Positions 56,783-64,000 of a DNA stretch of 64,000 bases are shown piece by piece. Within the stretch, counting starts at the first letter, position 1; the number at the start of each line of letters is the position of its first letter. The notes under the pieces are model-generated. The model was not told where the DNA came from, did not search any database, and saw only the letters and a list, made by a program, of their open reading frames with translations. This DNA is from Eunapius fragilis (lineage: Eukaryota > Porifera > Demospongiae > Spongillida > Spongillidae). The stretch spans positions 5,655,238 through 5,719,237 of the forward strand of contig OY811986.1 in NCBI GenBank assembly GCA_963681505.1. Reading direction: 5' to 3'. Made by a program: the position numbers and the translations under genes.

Positions 56783-59443
56783 CACACATGAAGGGCACAC
56801 AAGGGGACGCATCAAAGCTAACTCCACCCACCTCAGCCTTTGAGACCAATGCTCCTCCAGTTGGTGGGTCAGGTCTGCCTGGACCTTATCCATCCTTCTT
56901 TTGTGTTCACCTATGACATTTATGTGGTCGTCTCTCAGTTCCTTAAGGGTGAGCTGAGATATGAATGAGATTGGTGTAAGGTCTGGGCACCACTATCATA
57001 CTTTGAGACGTTCGCTTTCAAGCTTCTCTGTTGCCAGCTGCTTCTGAAGACATTCAACCTCGAGACGGGCCCCATCCAGCTCTTGTGTTAGCTTCTTCAT
57101 GTGACTGGAGACAGTCCCCAGTCCATCCTTCTTCTCTTCTACTTCCTTCCTTACCCTCTCCAAGCTGCTCAGGGCTGAAGCCAGCTGTGCTGACTTCTCA
57201 GCCAGGGCTCCTTGAAGGCTGCAGACTTCCGTCTGGTGCTTCTCCACAACAGTAGCCATCTTCACCTCTGCCCTGCCCTCCAACTCCTTCCTTAGGGAAG
57301 CAATCTCACTGGCCCTATCCTTCAATGCTGCAGCAGATGCTGAAATGGCAATAAAAAGAGAACCATATGCGCATAGATACAATTTGTTTTAAAGCTGCAA
57401 TAGTTCATGTAAGCATGCAACACCCCTACTAGTAATTAATTCATTACGGTTTGGGGCCTCTCACGTGTGCACCTGCTGTCCCACCACCGCCCCCCCCCCC
57501 CCCCCCCCAGCCCAATGGTGCCACTTGCTGCACCCACAGCCACCTGCTGCCCCAACCCAACGCCACTGATACATGTACCACAATACCACAGCTAATGTGA
57601 GTCATTAACCATTGACCAGCCCACGATCCTATCATCCAACCAGACCAACCTTCTAGCTGCTGTGCCTTGATTTCCTGCAAAGCCTTTACATGTTCTGCTT
57701 CTAATTGGTGCTCCCTCTCGTTCAGTTGGCTGTGTGCTGCCTCGATCTCATGTGCGTACTGTGTGTGCAACTCCTGCTTCTCTCTGATCAGACGGCCCAC
57801 TTCCTATAAAGTCAGAACAACACATTATTGTAGCACCTTTGAAAGTATTGTAGCACCTTTGAAAGGTATTGTAGCACCTTTGAAAGGTATTGTAGCACCT
57901 TTCAAAAGTATTGTAGCGCCTTTCAAAGGTATTGTAGCGCCTTTCAAAGGTATTTTAGCACCTTTCAAAAGTATTGTAGCACCTTTATGGACATGTTACA
58001 TAGGCTCATAATAACTAACCCTCTCCAAATTCTTGATTTTCAGTTGGCTTTGTTCCGATGCCTTCTGAGAACTGGCCAATGTTTCTCTCTCCATTTCCAG
58101 CCATGACAACCTCTGCTTCAGCTCAGAAATTGACGACTTGTGGTTTTCAATCTCCCCCACGCTGCAAACACGAAGACCTTCCAATTTCCCTATGGTGTCT
58201 AAACCGAGGAAGCTCTCCATGACAGCTGAAACATAAGGAGACCAACTCACTTGACATCTTGAGCATCTCAGCACACTGTTGGTTGTACTTCTCCTTTGCT
58301 ATGTTCAGCTCCGTGTGCAGTGAGGTGAGGGCGCTCTGGAGAGACCTGGCGTGGTCCTGCGCATCCGCAAGGTTGGACTGGAGGCCGGCCAGGGTGCCGC
58401 TACGCTCCTCGGAGCCCGCCTCCAGGTCCCTCACCTTCTGCTCGGATAGGGTCAACCTGTCCTTTGTCACTCTCAGTTCGGTAGACAGTTGGGACACTCT
58501 GTGAGATAGCGCATTCTCCCTCTCTGCAGTGTCTCGCTGCACCGCCTCCAGCCTCTCCTGCCATTTCTTCCCTTCTGCCGCAAGCAGTGCATTCTCCAAT
58601 GACTGAACCCTGGACTCCCACTGCTGCTTTAAGGCACCCATGTCTTCCACATGAACCCTCCTCGTGCGCTCAAGTTCCGATTCGACGAGCTCCTTCTCCC
58701 CGCAGAGCACCAGGCGAAGGTTGTCTAGCTCCTGCTTGTGTGCAGCCTGCGCTGCCTTTAGTGTTCCAGTGTGCTTAGACTGCAGCGCCAAAACCTCTTC
58801 CACCTTGGCAGCGTGCTCTCTCTTCAGCTGGTTCAACTGGTTTCCTAGTTCTTTCATCTGATTTGAAGACAGCTCTTGCAGCTGCAGCATTTGGAGCTTT
58901 TTATATATAAGGAGGGAAGGAATGAAGCGAAAAATAGTTAAAGGAAAGATGAAGGCGAACAGAGTATAATTAACTACAGGTATTTGATCTGCACACCTCG
59001 GAAGATTTGAGGTTGTCCCGTTCGCATTTCACCACCTCGAGCTCTCTAGCGACGTCCTGCGTTCTTCTCTCTCCCGCCTCTTTGAGGGACCGACACTCTT
59101 CTTGAGCGTGCTCCAACTTTGATAACCAGTCGCTTGATAACTTCAGGACCTCGGCGTTATGCTGGGCCCGGATGCTTTGCACAAAATCATCGTTTTCATC
59201 GTTCTTCGTATTAAGCACGTAAATGACCTGTGGTGGAGACCGAGTGTCATCTAGTATGTGTTTTGTCACTGTGCGATGTAAACATGTCACATTTATATTC
59301 TTCGTAAAAATAACTTTCACCACCTTTGTTAGTTGTGCTATTTTTTTTAGTAGCTTCCTGTGATACTCTTTTGGAATATCCGTGGTGGAGTGCGGAAGTC
59401 CCTGCAACGACACGTTGCTACCGAGCATAGCACTTGCAGACAT
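54800..59443 (-). CDS. FAM184A: FAM184-family coiled-coil protein
   Basis: The ATG at 59443 opens MSASAMLGSNVSLQGL. Exon 1 ends at KKIAQLTK and joins exon 2 (about 59229 onward) at VIYVLNTKNDEND. That junction recreates the KKIAQLTKVIYxLNTKNDE signature of FAM184A/B. Almost all of the rest is heptad-rich coiled coil: exon blocks near 58890-58249, 58174-58019, 57806-57653, 57340-57000, 56950-56585, 56492-56280, 55905-55430, 55365-55245 and 55190-55080. The final exon is Ser/Pro-rich, with PRHLEPIEPKMKAHRIVTLK, and ends at TGA 54802-54800. Near the end, KLFGVNPLVGVLDPMA resembles the conserved FAM184 C-terminal segment. Function is poorly known in any animal. Whether it is the A or B type cannot be told; an invertebrate single-copy ancestor of both is likely. 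It is head-to-head with TMEM127, 183 bp between start codons. Confidence 0.85.
56532..56552. repeat. Poly-C tract
   Basis: About 19 consecutive C in a FAM184 intron. A similar run lies at 57491-57508. Lengths may be unreliable. Confidence 0.7.
56752..56783. repeat. (CA)n microsatellite
   Basis: CA run in a FAM184 intron, beside an exon. Confidence 0.9.
57826..57988. repeat. 21-22-bp repeat with self-complementary core, about 7 copies
   Basis: Units of ATTGTAGCACCTTTGAAAGGT. ACCTTTGAAAGGT is an inverted repeat, so each unit can fold on itself. FAM184 intron. Confidence 0.9.
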
Positions 59444-59626
59444 GCAAGTACGTCAGTTGTTGCTCTAGGCCCGTTGCTAGGAGCGAAAAAAGATATTTAA
59501 AAACTAATCTCTGATCACGTGAGCAGATGCCGACTTGGCAACAAAGAGTCTAACATTTCTTTTTTTTTTGGTTTCTTTTTGTTATTTGGGAGATTTGTGA
59601 ACACGGAACAAACATTACGTCCTAGG
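59444..59626. promoter_or_regulatory. Bidirectional promoter interval, FAM184 / TMEM127
   Basis: Only 183 bp separate the two divergent start codons, so both promoters and 5' UTRs must lie here. A poly-T stretch near 59560 precedes the TMEM127 start. Confidence 0.6.
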
Positions 59627-60809
59627 ATGGTGAACTTCAACTGGTTTCGTCGCCGACAGCGACAGCAACTGCAATGGCAGGACCCCAACGTTCCCACGAG
59701 AGAGCGCCACATTCTATCTATCGTGTCTAGTGTCATTTCTTGCACGGTACTAATAGTGGCCCTGGCTCTGAAGGAGTGGGCCACAGCTGACACTAGCGAC
59801 TGTAACTACGTATTTGCACTCACGTCGGTCATCAGAAGTAACCACCCAACATTGGGATGTAAGGGCTGCCGTGTGTGTAAATAAAATACCACACCATGCA
59901 CAAGAGTTGTCTCTTGCTTTCCTCCTTTTATTCTTTCTTCCTTTTTTTTTTTTTTCCCTGCTGCTCTGGCGCAGTGGCGGACTATTACACTACGGCACAG
60001 CAAATTCTAGTGTCTTGCATACTGAGTATATCCGTACTCACCATCTTGTCGTCCCTTGTGGCGGTGATGATTAGCGCAGGCTACCCGCGGGAGAGGGCCG
60101 ATTTCCTGAGACACTATGCAGTCTTCAACATTGTCTCATGTAGGCGCAAAGAAAGGAAAGGGGGGGGGGGGGGGGTTTGAGCTAGATGCAAACGTGTTTT
60201 TTTATTTATTTATTTTTCACTCTATGCCACCACACAGTGTTATGCATCGTACTTGTCGCTGGTCTATGGCTGGCTGTTGTGGAAACTTTACCTGCTAAGA
60301 GTAATGACAAAGATGGCTGCCTCCCAGAGGATGCTGTGGTTCACTTTGGCTATGCCTATTACATCTTTCTTGCCGCTGGGGTGTTCAGCCTCACTGCCGC
60401 GGCTTTCAACCTGCTGTGTGGAAGGTCGCTGGCAGATAGGAGAAGGGCCATGCGACTTTGGCTGAAGTTAGTATAAGATTGTGTTCGTGGGAAGTTATGT
60501 ATGTATGTTCTGTGTCCTTGTGTGTTTATGCACGTGTTCTGTGTTGTTTACTTATGTTTGAGCAGTATGTACTATGTGTTCATCTACTCCCTTTGCAGCC
60601 GACAGCAAAGGTCCTCCTCGAGAACTCCCAGATACCAACCAGTATCGAATGAGTCGCCTCCCGCGTACACACTAATAGACACCTCAGATTTCACTTCTAG
60701 TGAACCTGAGTCTGCCCCTAGTGATACGGAAGCAAGATCAAGTGGTGTGGAGGAAGCACCTCCCCATCGACCACCTCCCCCTATCCAACCTCCTCCTTAC
60801 ACTCCATAA
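59627..60809 (+). CDS. TMEM127: TMEM127-like tetraspan protein
   Basis: Four-exon model 59627-59858, 59975-60139, 60238-60466 and 60599-60809. All sites are GT-AG and phases match at every junction, giving 278 residues. Four hydrophobic segments are visible: ILSIVSSVISCTVLIVALAL, ILVSCILSISVLTILSSLVA, LLCIVLVAGLWLAVVE and YYIFLAAGVFSLTAAAFNLL. The tail is Ser/Pro-rich and ends IQPPPYTP, matching the PPPAYTP end of vertebrate TMEM127 (238 residues in human). TMEM127 is an endosomal/lysosomal and plasma-membrane protein linked to mTORC1 control and RET trafficking. The identity rests on topology, the third/fourth helix pattern and the C-terminal motif; another PPxY-tailed tetraspan is possible. 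The MRPS26 start lies 135 bp downstream on the same strand. Confidence 0.72.
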
Positions 60810-60944
60810 CATTGGGTCTAATTGATTTTTGTTGTTTTCGTCTTCAATCTGATCTTCACTACTTGGAATGTGTTTGATGTTAAGACATTTCTATGCCAAT
60901 TATTCTATGTGCGCATTAATTTTTATTGGTTAATAGAAGAGTAA

Positions 60945-61647
60945 ATGTCTCTGTGTGGACGTCTCAGAGTGTTTGAGTCAGACAGGTATTGCGGTCTGCT
61001 ACTGCAAGCAAGGTTCTATGCACTGAACTACAAGCAACCGAAAGAGGAAGCGGAGGCGTATGGAAAGTTTAGGAGGGAACTAAGCGTACTTCGTAAGCAG
61101 TTCAGGGAAGAGTGGTTGAAAAGGCAAATGGTGCAGCAACAGGCTCTCAACGCGCAGTCAGCCGAACAGGCGCGTTTAGAGAAGACGATGGAACAAAAGG
61201 CTCTCGAAAAAAACAAGGAAGACTTGGAAAGGATGGCAAAAAGGCGGTATGTTCTTGATTTAAGGCACACCTAGGTATACATTGTACCCGCCCTGTAGTG
61301 AGTTAACTGAAAAGAAACGAATGCAAGAAGTCGCCGAGAAAAGAAAACAAGGAGATGAAGCGAGAAGAGCATGGGAATCGAAGCTGCACCAGAGGCAGAT
61401 CACAGAAGTGGTTGTAGCACGGGTCAGTGACGTTATTTTTAAAAATACTTTAACTTTAAAATAAAAATAAATAACTTTGGTTCTTTTTACGCGAATATAG
61501 GATGAAAGCAAAGGCTACATAACACTAAATAATTTGGACCAGAAAATTCAAGAGGTGATTGAAAAAGAAATGGATTACAACTTTGCACTGCAGCCCCCTC
61601 CCACGAAGTCACGCGAATACTCTAGGAAATCAACTAGCGGTGTTTGA
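60945..61647 (+). CDS. MRPS26: Mitochondrial small ribosomal subunit protein mS26
   Basis: Three exons, 60945-61246, 61299-61422 and 61501-61647. GT-AG sites and phases match at each junction, giving 190 residues. mS26 is an animal-type mitoribosomal small-subunit protein. The body is one long charged helix (FRRELSVLRKQFREEWLKRQ, then Lys/Glu/Gln-rich). The C-terminus GYITLNNLDQKIQEVIEKEM plus DYNFAL matches the family's NFITxENLExRVxxALDxxxNYNWAI pattern. Introns are very short (52 and 78 bp). Its last 18 coding bases overlap the MGMT coding end on the other strand. Confidence 0.85.
61630..61647. other. 18-bp tail-to-tail coding overlap of MRPS26 and MGMT
   Basis: The MRPS26 TGA is at 61645-61647 (+) and the MGMT TGA at 61632-61630 (-). 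The two coding ends share 18 bp, and each 3' UTR must run antisense through the other's last exon. Confidence 0.85.
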
Positions 61648-62299
61648 TGTAACGTGCTCAGTCATCTTTTTCTCATGATCCAGGAGCCACTGTTTGGTTT
61701 TTTCGCCCTCACCTCCGGAGTAGTTGCCAATACCACACTGGTTGCTTTTCACTACTCGGTGACAAGGCACTAGTATTGGTAGGCGGTTGCTTTTCATAGC
61801 CCTACCGACGGCGCGCGCCGCGTTCTGTCGACCGGCCAACTTGGCCAGGCTCTTATAGCTGAGGGTCTCTCCAATAGCGGTGCTAACTAGTGCAGTCCAT
61901 ACAGTGTTGAAGAAGTCGCCTGGGTTATGAGAACAGCAGCGGTTATATAGGAAAGCACACAATCATGCGGAAATTTTTACTTTCATGTGGAATCACGAGG
62001 GCTGGTTTGATGACGTCTTTACTAAGTTTGCAGTTGAAGTAAGCGTCAAGCCAGGTGCCGCACGTTCTGAGATGTCGCAAATTGTCAGAGTTTCCTTTGG
62101 CGAGCTCCAGAGGCGGTGGACTTGTCGGTCGTTTATGCTCGCCTAAGTCGCCTTCAGATTCCGCACTTCCCCGCGTCCTGCTACCGTGCATATGTTCTCC
62201 GAATAGAAATTTGACCTCGCAGATGCCATCGGAATTCGCCACTAATTTGATTGGGCCGAGAGGGCTTCGATACACGCACGATACTTCCTCCTTGCTCAT
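61630..62299 (-). CDS. MGMT: O6-methylguanine-DNA methyltransferase
   Basis: Suicide DNA-repair protein that takes O6-alkyl groups from guanine onto its own cysteine. Two exons, 62299-61981 and 61919-61630, joined in phase through a 61-bp intron (CAT GAA A|GTAAAA ... CCCAG|GC GAC), giving 202 residues (human 207). The active site PCHRV is present (LPILVPCHRVVKSNQCGIGN), with the downstream GGxxxK and WLLDHE elements. The helix-turn-helix Arg finger region (GRQNAARAVGRAMKSNRLPI) is also clear. The N-terminal domain has a Ser/Arg/Gly-rich insert (about residues 37-62). Start MSKEEVSCVYRSPLGPIKL. The stop overlaps MRPS26. Confidence 0.95.
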
Positions 62300-62419
62300 G
62301 ATTCAAATGATTTATTTTTTTCCACAAATTATGCGCTCTATTACATAGCGGCGGACCGCTTGAATTGTCATTTGATTGTTTTCCGGTACACGTGTATAAA
62401 CTTTTTTCACGAGTCGAAC

Positions 62420-63619
62420 TCATCTCCGCCCCGACCCGTTTCCGTATCGAACCACAGTTTGCTGAGAGAGCGCTCTGTTGTACCTGAGCACGCATCCATC
62501 CTCAATCAATCGGGTCATCACTCGGGCAATGTTCCTAGCATCATCTCGACCACAGTGTTCCCGCCCTTCAAACTCCATGTCCAAGTTCCGCAGCATCGTG
62601 GCGAGGTTCCCCGTCGCGGCCTGATAGAAGCTTCCGAACATCTTCCTCATATCTATCCATCTGATCATGTACTTCGGAAATACCACGTTGGCGAGAGCAC
62701 ACTGAGGGAAGATACAGTCCCGTATGTCCCAAGGGCTGGAGTGGGACAGAGCGGCACCAATATCACCTTCCAGCGATCGCTCTCACAACCCACCAGTCTG
62801 TCACTACAGCAAACATGTGTACACTTCCTAGGTCTCTCTCGTCCAGCCAGCTATTAAATTTCGCTAAAACATCGGTGAACTGCGGAGCAGTGTTAACCTG
62901 AGACTACAGGGAGGGAGGGAAAGAGGGAGGGAGAGGGTGTATGGAAGCAGGTCCGTGCATGCTCAACTTTTGCAGCATACTTGTGTAATGCCAGTCAGAG
63001 AGGTACAGAACTTAGACAAGTTTGGGTGCAGCCATGGCCGGCAGTAGGAATGAAACTCTGCCTCCTGAAGTTGACAACACACACAATAACTCTTATCCCA
63101 CACTGACTGGGTGGAGAAAGGGACGGGAGGGTGTTTTCAACGTACTATTTTGAGGGTCTGCAAGTTCAGGAGGACAACTGGGAACTCTATTATCTCATGA
63201 ATGTAGTCTGGAGGGTTGACTTCCTCGCAAGTAGCTTCGAAATCCAGAATACATAGATACTTGAGCCCCATTGGGTTTGTGTCAACCTGCGCCGCGAGCT
63301 CCCTAGGTGCCGTAACATCGGCACGGATCAATTTGGTTCTCAGATGGTTTTTCAAGCGCTTCAAGATGACTTCAGGACAGCCTCTGAGTTTAAATAATGT
63401 CGCGGTGCTATAAAGACTACGCACCATAGAAAAAAGGTAGGTTTACCTGTTACACAGATGGAGCTGCGCGAGTTCCTCTCTCCTTCTGCTATCAGTCATT
63501 GCATTTATGGTACCACTCATTGCTGCGATTTGCTTATAGAGGGGATGCTCCCTCTTCGGATGTACCCCCACATTACCTTCATCTCCCTCCGTTTCTAGAA
63601 CCTCTTCGTTCAGCGCCAT
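62420..63619 (-). CDS. ERI1: 3'-5' exoribonuclease ERI1
   Basis: ERI1 (3'hExo) is a DEDDh exonuclease that trims histone mRNA ends, 5.8S rRNA and small interfering RNAs. The ATG at 63619 begins MALNEEVLETEGDEGNVG (exon 1 to 63447). Exon 2 (about 63412-63146) has a SAP-like segment (LRGCPEVILKRLKNHLRTKL) and the Exo I motif YLCILDFEATCEEVNPPDYI. Exon 3 (about 62895-62775) reads FNSWLDERDLGSVHMFAVVT then D, and joins PWDIRDCIFPQC of exon 4, giving the FAVVTDxPWDIR motif. Exon 4 carries GREHCGRDDARNIARVMTRL, with the His and Asp of the DEDDh set, and ends TGA 62422-62420. The SAP plus nuclease order matches ERI1 rather than ERI2/3. It is tandem with MGMT, 120 bp upstream of its start. Confidence 0.93.
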
Positions 63620-63793
63620 ATATATTGCGCTTGCTAATTAAACAAAATAAATAATTTCAGTTAATATAATTACTTTTTTGTTTTGGCGGTATACAACACA
63701 TATTTATGTAGAAGAAAAAAAAAAAAAAAGATAAACACAACACACTATAGCACCCTACATAACAACCCCTCTGCAGGGAGTCCATAAATCACA

Positions 63794-64000
63794 TCATGGT
63801 CTCGGTGGTCTGTAGTTTGGATAACCCATCATGGGCACTCCCTGCTGCATAGCCCCAGGGGCCGGGTAGCCTGGATACATGGGGGCCACCCCCGGCTGGG
63901 TCATGTAAGGGTTACCCATTCCCATTCCTACGCTGGGGGTCATCATGGTGGGTCCCATTCCCATGCCGAAGCCAGCATTACCCCCCATCGTCATTCCCAT
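63794..64000 (-). CDS. 3' end of a Met/Gly/Pro-rich protein (partial, unidentified)
   Basis: The last 68 codons of a gene that continues beyond the window. The composition is extreme: MGMTMGGNAGFGMGMGPTMM, then PYMTQPGVAPMYPGYPAPGA, ending MGYPNYRPPRP. Such tails occur in several endocytic adaptor and RNA-binding proteins, so no family is assigned. The interval to the ERI1 start (63620-63793) holds a poly-A run at 63715-63729. Confidence 0.6.
   Translation of the reverse strand: MGMTMGGNAGFGMGMGPTMMTPSVGMGMGNPYMTQPGVAPMYPGYPAPGAMQQGVPMMGYPNYRPPRP

Noticed and set aside
1-64000. tRNA or rRNA genes
   Set aside because: No cloverleaf-like segment with a GTTCRANNC box or rRNA-like sequence was recognised by eye; a tRNAscan or Infernal run would decide.

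Overview
This 64 kb window is nuclear DNA from a eukaryote, almost certainly an early-branching animal; a sponge fits best. Genes interrupted by GT-AG introns, animal-type gene families (FAM184, TMEM127, MRPS26, MGMT, ERI1, a probable limbin/EVC2 relative), AATAAA-type poly(A) signals and the lack of operons or Shine-Dalgarno sites all point to Metazoa. The very tight packing (head-to-head starts 183-382 bp apart, tail-to-tail coding overlap, one intron of only 54 bp) is typical of compact sponge genomes. The phylum is an inference from gene content and compactness, not proven.

Layout. 65-13805 (-): a large single-pass membrane protein gene with a long glycosylated ectodomain of beta-sandwich-like repeats, one membrane helix and a coiled-coil tail (limbin/EVC2-like). 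13948-29127 (-): RRP5/PDCD11, the S1-repeat plus HAT-repeat ribosome-biogenesis factor, in more than 25 exons. 29466-32753 (+): an unrecognised six-exon gene, head-to-head with PDCD11. 32754-35744: mostly non-coding, with a hAT-like MITE, a 27-bp minisatellite and two doubtful small ORFs. 35745-36473 (+): an intronless CDP-alcohol phosphatidyltransferase. 37752-43919 (-): a secreted GH57-like glycosidase. 44302-54639 (+): a 3445-residue single-exon protein that joins a FEN1/asteroid-type PIN nuclease, a DEIH helicase of the TDRD9/YTHDC2 kind, winged-helix (LOTUS-like) domains and two in-frame minisatellites. 54800-59443 (-): FAM184. 59627-60809 (+): TMEM127. 60945-61647 (+): MRPS26. 61630-62299 (-): MGMT, overlapping the MRPS26 coding end. 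62420-63619 (-): ERI1. 63794-64000 (-): the 3' end of an unidentified Met/Gly/Pro-rich protein.

Most genes are unrelated housekeeping or signalling genes and do not form a pathway. RNA metabolism recurs: RRP5 (pre-rRNA), ERI1 (3'-5' exonuclease for histone mRNA, 5.8S rRNA and small RNAs) and the giant PIN-helicase protein (probable RNA remodelling, perhaps germline or piRNA type). The strongest candidate for an undescribed system is the PIN-helicase-LOTUS-like fusion at 44302-54639. The second striking feature is that many introns carry their own private minisatellite, several with palindromic units.
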